64,000 nt of DNA from positions 1 to 64,000 of the forward strand of contig DKDP01000048.1 in the NCBI GenBank assembly GCA_002449395.1, read 5' to 3'. Origin of the DNA: Ruminococcaceae bacterium UBA6845. Its GTDB lineage: Bacteria; Bacillota; Clostridia; Oscillospirales; Acutalibacteraceae. A program made the translations under genes and the position numbers. The notes under the pieces are model-generated. The model saw only the letters and a list, made by a program, of their open reading frames with translations. It was not told where the DNA came from and ran no database searches. This document shows positions 26,696 through 34,685 of this stretch, one piece after another (positions within the stretch are counted from its first letter, which is position 1; the number at the start of each line of letters is the position of its first letter).

Positions 26696-26730
26696 GCCTC
26701 CCCTTGAATGATTCAAGAGGAGGCTTTAAA
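26696..26730. repeat. Palindromic repeat element 6, possibly acting as terminator
   Basis: GCCTCCCCTTGAAT (26696-26709) pairs with ATTCAAGAGGAGGC (26711-26724) with one mismatch, then TTTAAAT. Besides these six elements I see no gene or promoter between 26127 and 26800. Confidence 0.7.
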
Positions 26731-26800
26731 TATGCCGATATTGTTTACATAAATACAGCCGCATTACCAAGCGGGCAACTGTTTTGTGTGCAACAAAATT

Positions 26801-28192
26801 TTATTCTCTGTGCCACTTTACGCCCTGGGCGGTATCCTCAAGGACGATACCCTTGGCTTTCAGCTCGTCACGGATACGGTCGGCCTCAGCCCAATTTCTG
26901 TCCTTACGAGCCTGGGTTCTCTGCTCAATGAGAGCTTCGATCTCGTCGTCAAGATTTTCCTTTTTGCGGTCATAAACAAGACCGAGAACTCCTGCGAGTT
27001 CGTCAAATACCTTTATTGCTTCCTCAACGGAGCCCTTGTTTGCGTTTGCGGCGATGACGTTTGAGTTGATGTCACGGACAAGCTCAAACAGAGCGGCAAT
27101 TGCGTCGGCGGTGTTGAGGTCATCGCTCATTGCATCGATGAACTGCTGACGGCGCTTATCAAACATTGCAAGAAGCTCGTCACTCACTGCTCCGTCCTCT
27201 GCCTTTTCAAGTGCAAAATCGAGACCGTCACGGCAGTTATAAAGACGAACAAGAGAAGCCTTGCACTGCTCAATAATATCCGTGCTGTAATTGATCGGGC
27301 TTCTGTACTGTGATGAAATCATAAGGAAACGGATAGGCTCATAGCCGTATTTCTCCGCAACATCCCTTACTGTGAAGAAGTTGCCGAGAGACTTTGACAT
27401 CTTAACGTTGTCAACATTGATGTAGCCGTTGTGCATCCAGTAGTGAGCAAACGGAACGCCGTTGCAGCACTCGCTCTGTGCAATCTCGTTCTCGTGGTGT
27501 GGGAAGATGAGATCCTGTCCGCCGCAGTGAATATCAATCGTCTTGCCGAGGTAACGTCTTACCATTGCCGAACACTCAATATGCCAGCCCGGTCTGCCGT
27601 GACCCCACGGAGAATCCCAGTACGGCTCGCCCGGCTTTGCGCTCTTCCAAAGTGCAAAATCCATCGGCTCTTTCTTGACCTCACCGACCATAATTCTTGC
27701 GCCTGCCTCAAGATCCTCAAGAGGCTGATGAGAGAGCTTACCGTACTCCTTAAACTTTGAGGGGCTGAAATATACATCGCCGTCAACCGCATAGGCATAG
27801 CCCTTGTCGATAAGGGTTGAAACAATGTCAATAATCTCGTCAATATTCTCTGTTGCTTTGGGGTGAACCGTTGCCTCACGGACGTTCATACCCTTAACAT
27901 CCTTCCAGAACTCCTCGATGTATTTCTCGCTGACTTCCTTATAGGTCAAGCCCTCTTCGTTTGCACGCTTGATAATTTTATCGTCGATATCCGTAAAGTT
28001 CTGGACAAATCTTACATCATAACCGATATACTCAAGGAAACGGCGCAGAACGTCAAAAACGCAGAGCGGTCTTGCGTTGCCGATATGAATAAAATTGTAT
28101 ACGGTCGGACCGCAGGCATAGATTTTAACCTTGCCCTCTTCGATCGTTTTAAGCTCTTCCTTTTTTCTTGTGAGCGTGTTGTAAATCTTCAT
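26801..28192 (-). CDS. cysS: Cysteinyl-tRNA synthetase
   Basis: 463 residues, class I synthetase. ACGPTVYN with its zinc-binding Cys, FIHIGNARP (HIGH motif), WHIECSAM and FPHHENEIAQSE (remaining zinc ligands), and KMSKSLGN are all intact. It charges tRNA-Cys, choosing cysteine through the zinc. It follows cysE with no gap, behind a cysteine T-box, so both are induced when tRNA-Cys is uncharged. Confidence 0.98.
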   Translation of the reverse strand: MKIYNTLTRKKEELKTIEEGKVKIYACGPTVYNFIHIGNARPLCVFDVLRRFLEYIGYDVRFVQNFTDIDDKIIKRANEEGLTYKEVSEKYIEEFWKDVKGMNVREATVHPKATENIDEIIDIVSTLIDKGYAYAVDGDVYFSPSKFKEYGKLSHQPLEDLEAGARIMVGEVKKEPMDFALWKSAKPGEPYWDSPWGHGRPGWHIECSAMVRRYLGKTIDIHCGGQDLIFPHHENEIAQSECCNGVPFAHYWMHNGYINVDNVKMSKSLGNFFTVRDVAEKYGYEPIRFLMISSQYRSPINYSTDIIEQCKASLVRLYNCRDGLDFALEKAEDGAVSDELLAMFDKRRQQFIDAMSDDLNTADAIAALFELVRDINSNVIAANANKGSVEEAIKVFDELAGVLGLVYDRKKENLDDEIEALIEQRTQARKDRNWAEADRIRDELKAKGIVLEDTAQGVKWHRE

Positions 28193-28819
28193 TTATTTGT
28201 CCTCCAGTTTCTTTTTTAGCTTTTCGATTTCGCCCTGCAATCTGCAAAGCTCCTGAGATACGGGATCGGGAATATGAATCTGGTCAAGATCCTGAATCCT
28301 TTCTCCGTTTCTGCGAACAACTCTTGCCGGGACTCCGACCGCCGTTGAATTTTTCGGAATTTTTTCAAGCACAACCGCGCCTGCGGCAATCTTCGTATTG
28401 TCACCGACCGTTACAGGTCCGAGTACCTTTGCGCCTGCGCCGATCATAACATTGTTCCCGATTGTCGGGTGGCGCTTACCGATGTCCTTACCCGTACCGC
28501 CGAGCGTCACGCCCTGATAGACCGTTACATCGTCGCCGATGACCGTTGTCTCGCCGATAACTGTGCCCGTGCCGTGATCTATAAAAAATCTTCTGCCGAT
28601 CTGTGCACCCGGATGAATTTCAATTCCTGTTCTGCGCACACAGTGCTGAGAGATCATTCTTGCAATAAAAAACATATTGTGATTATAAAGCCAGTGCGCT
28701 CTCCTGTGACTTCGGATCGCCTTGAATCCCGGATAAAGCAGCATAACCTCAATCGCCGAGGTTGCGGCAGGATCCCTTTCACGGAAGCACCTTATATCCT
28801 CTTTCATTCGATCAAACAA
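28193..28819 (-). CDS. cysE: Serine O-acetyltransferase
   Basis: 208 residues from TTG at 28819, giving (M)[18 protein letters not shown] as in clostridial CysE. AAAGGAG (28834-28828) lies 8 bases before this TTG; the upstream in-frame TTG at 28837 overlaps it and ATG 28807 is 20 bases away. The left-handed beta-helix hexapeptides ([44 protein letters not shown]) and catalytic His residues are clear. It makes O-acetylserine from serine and acetyl-CoA, the precursor of cysteine. A short Lys/Glu coiled coil ends the protein. Confidence 0.95.
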   Translation of the reverse strand: MFDRMKEDIRCFRERDPAATSAIEVMLLYPGFKAIRSHRRAHWLYNHNMFFIARMISQHCVRRTGIEIHPGAQIGRRFFIDHGTGTVIGETTVIGDDVTVYQGVTLGGTGKDIGKRHPTIGNNVMIGAGAKVLGPVTVGDNTKIAAGAVVLEKIPKNSTAVGVPARVVRRNGERIQDLDQIHIPDPVSQELCRLQGEIEKLKKKLEDK

Positions 28820-28850
28820 TAAAAAATCTCCTTTCAAGTCCGTTCGGAGC

Positions 28851-29090
28851 CTAAATTAAAAGCCTCCGCCGCACATAATGCGACAGAGGCGGTTTTTCCG
28901 CGGTTCCACTCCGACTTATAACTTTCAGTCCTGTAACGGGGACGGCCGCACAGAGATACTTGCACTTGGCTTTCCCTCTGCGTGCTGGCGGGTGCATTTC
29001 AACCGAACGTTCACAAGAGGCTTTCACCGTTATGCCTCATTCTCTGCTGTGTCCGTTTCGGGCTACTTCTCCCGATAAACGCATTTCCGT
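28851..29090 (-). promoter_or_regulatory. Cysteine T-box riboswitch of cysE-cysS
   Basis: On the minus strand the T-box core AGTGGAACCGCGG is at 28910-28898. Stem I is upstream, with a specifier TGC (28996-28994) in the context GAAATGCACCC, matching tRNA-Cys. The terminator has outer arms GCCTC and GAGGC (28890-28862) and ends in TTTTAATTT. Uncharged tRNA-Cys would stabilise the antiterminator containing TGGAACC and switch on cysE and cysS. Confidence 0.93.
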
Positions 29091-29095
29091 GTGTC

Positions 29096-29123
29096 ATTAT
29101 ATCATAAATTAAAAATAAATCAA
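29096..29123 (-). promoter_or_regulatory. Promoter of the cysE-cysS T-box transcript
   Basis: Minus strand TTGATT (29123-29118), 16 bases, TATAAT (29101-29096), directly ahead of the T-box stem I. Confidence 0.75.
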
Positions 29124-29130
29124 TATCTTT

Positions 29131-29475
29131 TTAGAAATTGCCGCCGTTCCAGCCCCACATTTCGACCTCTTCATACTTAATATACACATTTGAAGCGTCA
29201 ATATTGAGAACCTCGCCGAAAATTTCACAGATTTTTGCCGTCAGTTTATTCGACTGGGAATAATCTATTCTGCCGAAAACCTTAACCTCAACGTAAGCGA
29301 TCGGATTTGAATTATCGCCCTGAAACCAGAGGCGGCATTTGTCCTCAAAGCTGAGCATAAGCCAACGCTCACTCTTGCCCGAGAGAATTGAAATTGCTTC
29401 TCCGAGCTTTGATTTGAGCACAAGCTCCTTCTCGGGAGAAAGCGCAACATTTGTTTTTGTCGAAATCATCGGCAT
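29131..29475 (-). CDS. MIF-like tautomerase-fold protein
   Basis: 114 residues from ATG at 29475, which follows AAAGGATG. The resulting MPMISTKTNVALSPEKE places Pro directly after Met, the catalytic Pro1 of tautomerases in the macrophage migration inhibitory factor/phenylpyruvate tautomerase family once Met is removed. LMLSFEDKCRLWFQGDNSNPIAYVEVKVFG and the Trp/Gly-rich end are typical. Bacterial homologues have no settled role. It is 5 bases after the DUF1893 gene, in one operon. Confidence 0.85.
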   Translation of the reverse strand: MPMISTKTNVALSPEKELVLKSKLGEAISILSGKSERWLMLSFEDKCRLWFQGDNSNPIAYVEVKVFGRIDYSQSNKLTAKICEIFGEVLNIDASNVYIKYEEVEMWGWNGGNF

Positions 29476-29480
29476 AAAAA

Positions 29481-29903
29481 TCATCCTTTCATCATTGATT
29501 TAATTTTATTTCTTGTGAGCTTCTCGCCCTCGTCGGCATCGCTGATATGAAGAACGGTCTTTTCCATCGGGCACATATCGGTGCCGTCACGGTTGATTAT
29601 GTGATCCACTCTTTTATCATATGTAAAACCGACGTTTTTATCATTAAGATATGCAATTGCATACTCACTTGTTACCTGCGCATAGATTTCTGCCACTCCG
29701 TATTTCTCAAGAAGCATTGCCGCCGCCTTACCGATCACACGGTCGGCAACAGATGCACCGTTGAAAAATTCGGGATCGGCATCAATCTTTTCAAGTATCG
29801 GCGCAACACCCCTTTTCTCGGAGGTATATATTTCATTCTCGCTCACGGCGGCAAAAGTCACCTTATCTCTGAGCAGACTTTTTGCTTTTTCTGTTGCTTT
29901 CAA
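29481..29903 (-). CDS. DUF1893 domain protein
   Basis: 140 residues. The core GASVADRVIGKAAAMLLEKYGVAEIYA and VDHIINRDGTDMCPMEK match the DUF1893 family (deaminase-like fold by repute), function unknown. TTG at 29903 with GGGAGGC 7 bases upstream is the start, lying 41 bases inside the preceding gene. The context (ECF S component upstream, MIF-like downstream) gives no clear pathway. Confidence 0.82.
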   Translation of the reverse strand: MKATEKAKSLLRDKVTFAAVSENEIYTSEKRGVAPILEKIDADPEFFNGASVADRVIGKAAAMLLEKYGVAEIYAQVTSEYAIAYLNDKNVGFTYDKRVDHIINRDGTDMCPMEKTVLHISDADEGEKLTRNKIKSMMKG

Positions 29904-30441
29904 TTATTAAGCCTCCCTTTTGCGCCGCATAAATAATCGGAGGAATCACAAGAAGCTGTAATCCGATTCCGTAAACGCCCTTGACCGTTGCCGTCACTGC
30001 GGCAACAGCTCCGCCGCACTTGATATTCAAGAGATTTGCGGCAACGAACAGCATTGCGGCGTAGAACGCCCTGCCCGCAATCATCGAAACGACAAGCGTT
30101 ATCAATCCGCCGAGCTTTTTGTTTCTGAGCCCTGCGTTGTGAAAGAGCAAGCCGCTGACAAGTCCGTAAATCGCAAGCTCGCCGATCATAAACGGCAGTC
30201 TCGGCGTTCCGGGCATACCCGTAATAAAATGGCTCAGTATCGGGGTCAGTGCGCCGATCACAAAACCGTACTCGCCGCCGATCACAAATCCTGCCAAAAG
30301 TACGGGAATGTGCATCGGTAAAAATATTTCGCCCGCCTGAGGGATTCCTGTCAGGTGAAATAGCTGAGGCAGGAGTATTCCGAAAGCAAGCATCAATGCG
30401 CCTGCGGTCAGTCTTTTTGTTGATGCTTTTCTTTTCATCAT
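29863..30441 (-). CDS. ECF transporter S component
   Basis: 192 residues, about six transmembrane helices, N-terminus rich in Lys/Arg. LPMHIPVLLAGFVIGGEYGFVIGALTPILSHFITGMPGTPRLPFM is typical of substrate-binding subunits of energy-coupling factor vitamin transporters. These dock on a shared EcfT-EcfAA' module, which is not in the window. No riboswitch is visible upstream, so the vitamin cannot be guessed. The Ser/Lys-rich C-terminus overlaps the start of DUF1893. Confidence 0.8.
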   Translation of the reverse strand: MMKRKASTKRLTAGALMLAFGILLPQLFHLTGIPQAGEIFLPMHIPVLLAGFVIGGEYGFVIGALTPILSHFITGMPGTPRLPFMIGELAIYGLVSGLLFHNAGLRNKKLGGLITLVVSMIAGRAFYAAMLFVAANLLNIKCGGAVAAVTATVKGVYGIGLQLLVIPPIIYAAQKGGLIIESNRKSKKSAQR

Positions 30442-30532
30442 ATCACTTCCGAGCTTTGCAGATTCACTGCATATATTTTACAGCAAAAATGCAAATTTTT
30501 CAACCTCACGGCGAATATAAGGTATATTTTTC

Positions 30533-30561
30533 TTGAAATTCAATTTAGCTTATGTTATCAT
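30533..30561 (+). promoter_or_regulatory. Promoter of the small membrane protein at 30593
   Basis: TTGAAA (30533-30538), 17 bases, TATCAT (30556-30561). Confidence 0.65.
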
Positions 30562-30592
30562 AGATTCATTGATTAATGAACAGAGGGATAAT

Positions 30593-30943
30593 ATGGTTGC
30601 GGAAAAAGAGAAAACCGAAAAGGCGCAGAAGCCCGTTAAAAAAATCGAAAAATTCATATGGTTCATTGCCTCCGCCGTCATTGCGGCAGTCGGTGCAATC
30701 TGTCACACGAACGGAATTAAATTCAACATTTGGGTGAGCGTTATTTATTCGGCATTACTGCTGTTCACTATCGTTATGGCGGCTCAGCGCACAAGCGTCG
30801 AGCGGTTCGGCTATGCGGATGATGAAAGCAGTTCAAACAAAACGAAATACGTCCTGACATCCGTGCTTTATTACATATTTATTATCATCGCCGTTGTTTA
30901 CGCTTTCCTTGCACTTTGGGTATCGGGCGTATTCTCAATATGA
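30593..30943 (+). CDS. Small membrane protein, unknown function
   Basis: 116 residues from ATG at 30593 (AGAGGG upstream). A Lys/Glu-rich start is followed by three hydrophobic helices (about 23-41, 47-65 and 90-114). The in-frame codon at 30533 lies in the promoter and is rejected. I do not recognise the family. It has its own promoter and terminator. Confidence 0.65.
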   Translation: MVAEKEKTEKAQKPVKKIEKFIWFIASAVIAAVGAICHTNGIKFNIWVSVIYSALLLFTIVMAAQRTSVERFGYADDESSSNKTKYVLTSVLYYIFIIIAVVYAFLALWVSGVFSI

Positions 30944-30958
30944 ATCGTATAAAAATTA

Positions 30959-30982
30959 CCCGCCGTTATGGCGGGATTTTTT
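30959..30982. terminator. Terminator between convergent small membrane gene and lexA
   Basis: CCCGCC (30959-30964) with GGCGGG (30970-30975), then ATTTTTTG on plus and TAATTTTT on minus. Confidence 0.8.
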
Positions 30983-30995
30983 GTTTTTCGGGAAC

Positions 30996-31041
30996 ATTAT
31001 TAAGGTGTGCACCGGATTTTGTGCGGTACTGCCTTAATAAT
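30996..31041. repeat. 46-bp palindromic repeat overlapping the lexA stop codon
   Basis: Perfect 10-bp ends ATTATTAAGG (30996-31005) and CCTTAATAAT (31032-31041). The inner part on the minus strand reads AAGGCAGTACCGCACAA... and CACACCTT, close to the element at 40680-40731. The lexA TAA (31036-31034) lies inside the right end. Confidence 0.65.
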
Positions 31042-31621
31042 ATCTCATAACCGCAACAACCTTGCCGAGGATTTCACACTCGTCGACAATGATCGGCTCA
31101 TAGGTGTCGTTCTCGGGCTGGAGACGGTAATGACCGTTCTCCTTATAAAAAGTTTTACAGGTTGCCTCATCGTCAATAAGAGCAATTACGATCTCGCCGT
31201 TCCTCGCAAATGGCGTTTTCTCGACAATAACAAGATCTCCGTCAAGGATGCCTGCGTTTATCATACTCTCGCCCCTGATATGCAGGCCGAAGAGCGGTTT
31301 ATCCCTTGTGACTGTGCCCGTATACGGAAAATATCCCTCAATTTCCTCGACGGCAAGAATCGGCGCACCTGCGGTAACCGTACCGAGAATCGGAACCTGA
31401 GTGACGTTCTCCGCCTGTCCCATAATTCTGATTGAACGCTTGAGAAGCGGATCACGCTGAATATAGCCCGCCTCCTCAAGTGCGTCAAGATTCGACTGGA
31501 CGGACGACGTGGATCTCAGACCGACCGCCGCACCGATTTCACGAACCGACGGCGGGATTCCGTCCGCACTGCGCTGAACAAGAAAATCGTATATTTTACG
31601 CTGAGTTTCATTAATAGACAT
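31034..31621 (-). CDS. lexA: LexA SOS repressor
   Basis: 195 residues. N-terminal winged helix (RKIYDFLVQRSADGIPPSVREIG... LRSTSSVQSNLDALEEAGYI), cleavage site A84-G85 in VTAGAP, catalytic Ser119 in GESM and Lys156 in ATCKTFYK. It represses DNA repair genes until RecA filaments trigger self-cleavage. Two operator-like boxes lie in its own promoter, indicating autoregulation. Confidence 0.97.
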   Translation of the reverse strand: MSINETQRKIYDFLVQRSADGIPPSVREIGAAVGLRSTSSVQSNLDALEEAGYIQRDPLLKRSIRIMGQAENVTQVPILGTVTAGAPILAVEEIEGYFPYTGTVTRDKPLFGLHIRGESMINAGILDGDLVIVEKTPFARNGEIVIALIDDEATCKTFYKENGHYRLQPENDTYEPIIVDECEILGKVVAVMRYY

Positions 31622-31654
31622 ATGCTCAACCTCTTTTCATTCTTACTACACAGG

Positions 31655-31695
31655 TATTATAACACAAATGTTCGGAAAAAGCAAACATTTGTTTG
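31655..31695 (-). promoter_or_regulatory. lexA promoter with two LexA boxes
   Basis: Minus strand TTGCTT (31684-31679), 17 bases, TATAAT. One box, CGAACATTTGTGTT (31674-31661), fills the spacer and the start of the -10; a second, CAAACAAATGTTTG (31695-31682), overlaps the -35. Both fit the Gram-positive CGAAC-N4-GTTYG form, the first with one weak arm. Confidence 0.7.
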
Positions 31696-31776
31696 GCAAA
31701 AAATATAAAAAATTTCTCTTTATTTTTTCAAAATTTTGTGCTACAATTATATAAATAAATAGTTTTGGGGTCGAAT

Positions 31777-33003
31777 ATGGTTAATTTTTGCAAAAAAACG
31801 GCATTCTTGATGCTTATCCTTATATTATCTGTTACAATTCTTGCGCCCTGCGCATCGGCACTTGATTCAGCCGAGACGGTGAAGAGCCTCTCCGACGGCG
31901 GAGAAAAAATAATCTGCATCGCTCACAGGGGCGATTGGCACAGCTTTCCCGAAAATTCCGCAGAGGCGGTCAATGCCGCACTTGAGTACGACGCAGTTTC
32001 CGTTGACGTAAAGCTCAGCTCGGACGGGATTCCCGTTCTTATGGCGGACGAGACGGTCGACAGAATGTGCGTCAATTCCGAGAATAAGCCTGTCAGCGGT
32101 ACAGTGTCCTCGTTCACCCTTGCACAGCTCGGTGAAATGTATCTGCGTGAGGGCAACGGCGGCACGGATAAAAACAGAACCGACTGCCGTATTCCCGAGC
32201 TTAAAAAGGTCTTTGAAATCTCGAACGACAGAACCGCAATTGTCGTCAATGTCGGTGAGGATGATTTTAAGACGGTTTATAATTATGTAAAGTCTTTCGG
32301 CAAGCTCGGTGAAACCGTTTTCAGAATAAACGCAAAAACAAAAAAAATTGTTGAACTGACAAAGGATCTTGATGGAATAAACGTATTGGGCAACTATCAG
32401 GGCAACATCATTTTCCTTGCCACATCCGCAGTTAAAGAATGTTTTTCAAACGGCATTTATACAATAGAAATGGGAAGCACCAACGGAAACGGTGTTCTCT
32501 ACGACAATTTTCTGATGAAACGTTTTGTCGGAAATAAGCGAGCTATGGTCTCGATGGTAAACGGCAGATGCGGCAAAAGAGCGGACAACGAGACAGGCTG
32601 GGATGATCTTATCTCCCGTGGTTACAGCGTAATCGAGACGGATTTTCCCGCAGAGCTGACCGAATATATAAGAAAAACGGATTCGGCTGCCATTGATCTT
32701 GAGAAATATGTCGATCTCTATGACGGAATCGACCTATCCCCGTACAATACCGAAAGCGAGAAAGAATTTTCCTCTGCTTTGTCGGGTGCAAAATCTCTTC
32801 TCGGCACTCCGTGCTCATTCTCCGAAATCACGGACGCACGCTCTGCTCTGCAATCGGCTCACGATTCGCTGACTGTCGGAGAGAAAAAGAATGTCACGCT
32901 GAAATTCAAATTTACTCCGGGCAGGATAATCGCCGTCGTCCTCTGCGGTGCGGCGTTCACTGTCGGAACACTTTATCTCATAGGAAAGAGGAAAGAAAGC
33001 TGA
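31777..33003 (+). CDS. Secreted GDPD-fold protein with altered catalytic residues
   Basis: 408 residues. Signal peptide (about 1-28, ending CASA), then a glycerophosphodiester phosphodiesterase-like TIM barrel beginning IAHRGDWHSFPENS (H50, E59). The usual metal-binding Glu-x-Asp is Ser-Val-Asp (S75-D77) in VSVDVKLSSDG, and the second catalytic HD is Ala-Asp (A90) in VLMADETVDR. The barrel continues to about 300, followed by a helical region and a C-terminal transmembrane helix (about 383-402) with GKRKES tail. It is therefore anchored outside the cell and may not be an active phosphodiesterase. ATG 31777 was preferred over TTG 31765. Confidence 0.75.
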   Translation: MVNFCKKTAFLMLILILSVTILAPCASALDSAETVKSLSDGGEKIICIAHRGDWHSFPENSAEAVNAALEYDAVSVDVKLSSDGIPVLMADETVDRMCVNSENKPVSGTVSSFTLAQLGEMYLREGNGGTDKNRTDCRIPELKKVFEISNDRTAIVVNVGEDDFKTVYNYVKSFGKLGETVFRINAKTKKIVELTKDLDGINVLGNYQGNIIFLATSAVKECFSNGIYTIEMGSTNGNGVLYDNFLMKRFVGNKRAMVSMVNGRCGKRADNETGWDDLISRGYSVIETDFPAELTEYIRKTDSAAIDLEKYVDLYDGIDLSPYNTESEKEFSSALSGAKSLLGTPCSFSEITDARSALQSAHDSLTVGEKKNVTLKFKFTPGRIIAVVLCGAAFTVGTLYLIGKRKES

Positions 33004-33045
33004 TTTACCGTCCGGCAGTTGACGGTTTAAATAGGAGGGATAAAT

Positions 33046-34641
33046 TTGGATATCAAAGAAAAAATTCGGCTTCCGAGGGCTGACTACCCCGAGCAGGTCG
33101 GCATATCTTCTAAGGCGATATCCGAACTGATTCGGGATTTCAAGGAACACGATGTCGAAGTCCACAGTATAATGATCATAAGAGACGGCAAGGTCGCTTA
33201 TGAGACTTGGGCGGCACCCTATGCGCCCGAATATTCTCATATGATGTACTCCGTCAGCAAGAGCTTCACCTCGACTGCGGTGGGATTTGCAATTGAGGAG
33301 GGACTGATGACGCTTGAGACAAGGCTCATTGACATCTTCCCCGAGTACAGACCGAAAGAGCCAGACCCGAACCTTGAAAAGCTGAATGTTCACCATCTTC
33401 TCTCGATGCAGTCAGGCAAAAATGTCAGCGTTTTCTCCGACAAAGGGAAGAATCACTGGATCAAGGATTACTTTGACGCCTCTTGGAAGTTCAGTCCCGG
33501 TGACGGTCACTGGCAGTACATAAGCGAGAACCAGTATATGCTCTGCGCTATGCTTACAAGAATAACGGGAATGTCCGTTGTTGAATATCTGACGCCGAGA
33601 CTGTTTGAGCCGCTCGGAATTGATGTCCCGTTCTGGGAGCACGACGTTGACGGAATTGAAGCCGGCGGCTGGGGACTTTATCTCAAAACCGAGGATCTTG
33701 CAAAATTTATGTACTGCTATCAGCAGCATGGAAAGTTCAACGGCAAACAGGTTATTCCCAAAAAATGGACCTACCTTGCGCAAAAACAGCAGGCAAACAA
33801 TTCACCGTTCACCAATGTGATTGACAGTCAGTGCGGCTATGGCTACTGCTTCTGGCGCTGCGGCGGAATCAACGGATACCGTGCGGACGGAATGTTCTCA
33901 CAGTTCGGAATAATCTCCAACGATGACGATATTGTTTACGTTATGACAGCCGGTGAAATCAATGAGCAAAAAACACGAGACTGCATTTGGCGTCATTTCA
34001 ACGATTTTATAATTGAAAATGACGGCGAGCCGACTCCGGAAGTCAAGCCCGAGCTGGAAGCTCTCCCCGACGATCTTGCCGCTGAGGAGCGCAGTCCTCT
34101 TGAGGAAAAAATCGAGGGTAAAGAAATTTATCTTCAGAAAAATCCGATTCTCAATGCCGCAGGCTTCCCGTTCAGTATGCTTCCGATCCCGATTGTTTAT
34201 ATGTCGGGCGACCGTGCAGGCAATATGGACAATGTGATCTTCACTTTCGGTGAGGACACCTGCACAATGACGTGGGACGAGGGTGACGAGCACAACACGA
34301 TTGTCTGCGGAATGGACGGCAAGGCTCGAACAAGTCCGATCACGCTTGCGGGTATGAATTTCACGGCATTTTCGACCGCCGCATGGATAAGAGAGAACGC
34401 TCTTGAAGTACATATGAGACCGATCGGCGGAATATGTATGAGAAAAATAAAATTCAGCTTTGACGGACGCAGAGTTAAAGTACATCCGTCAAGCCAGATG
34501 TCGATAACAGCGATGGCAAAATCGCTCGCGCTTGATGTTGATTCATTCTTCCCGTCGATTCTGCACAATTTCGGACTGGTCGCATTCGATCAGCTCCCCG
34601 CAATAATTGACGCACCGATATTCGGAAGAATAGAAAACTAA
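33046..34641 (+). CDS. Serine hydrolase of the beta-lactamase/class C family
   Basis: 531 residues, no signal peptide. The catalytic SxxK is in YSVSKSFTS, and VEYLTPRLFEPLGI with later GYGYCFWRCGGINGY are typical of beta-lactamase-related esterases and D-aminopeptidases. The C-terminal third (about 340-531) is a separate domain. TTG at 33046 is preceded by ATAGGAGGG, 6 bases away. It follows the GDPD-like gene by 42 bases, probably the same operon. Substrate unknown. Confidence 0.85.
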   Translation: MDIKEKIRLPRADYPEQVGISSKAISELIRDFKEHDVEVHSIMIIRDGKVAYETWAAPYAPEYSHMMYSVSKSFTSTAVGFAIEEGLMTLETRLIDIFPEYRPKEPDPNLEKLNVHHLLSMQSGKNVSVFSDKGKNHWIKDYFDASWKFSPGDGHWQYISENQYMLCAMLTRITGMSVVEYLTPRLFEPLGIDVPFWEHDVDGIEAGGWGLYLKTEDLAKFMYCYQQHGKFNGKQVIPKKWTYLAQKQQANNSPFTNVIDSQCGYGYCFWRCGGINGYRADGMFSQFGIISNDDDIVYVMTAGEINEQKTRDCIWRHFNDFIIENDGEPTPEVKPELEALPDDLAAEERSPLEEKIEGKEIYLQKNPILNAAGFPFSMLPIPIVYMSGDRAGNMDNVIFTFGEDTCTMTWDEGDEHNTIVCGMDGKARTSPITLAGMNFTAFSTAAWIRENALEVHMRPIGGICMRKIKFSFDGRRVKVHPSSQMSITAMAKSLALDVDSFFPSILHNFGLVAFDQLPAIIDAPIFGRIEN

Positions 34642-34685
34642 GGGAAAATAGAATTGAGACTATTTTGATTCGAGGTGACATTTAT

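Noticed and set aside
26190..26730. CRISPR-like array
   Set aside because: The repeats are palindromes of differing sequence and spacing, with no regular spacers and no cas genes.
26529..26931. Two short plus-strand frames in the repeat cluster
   Set aside because: They are made of palindromic repeats and antisense cysS sequence, without ribosome sites.
26801..28192. Possible mobile or duplicated copy of cysS
   Set aside because: All catalytic and zinc motifs are intact and the gene is coupled to cysE; nothing suggests transfer.
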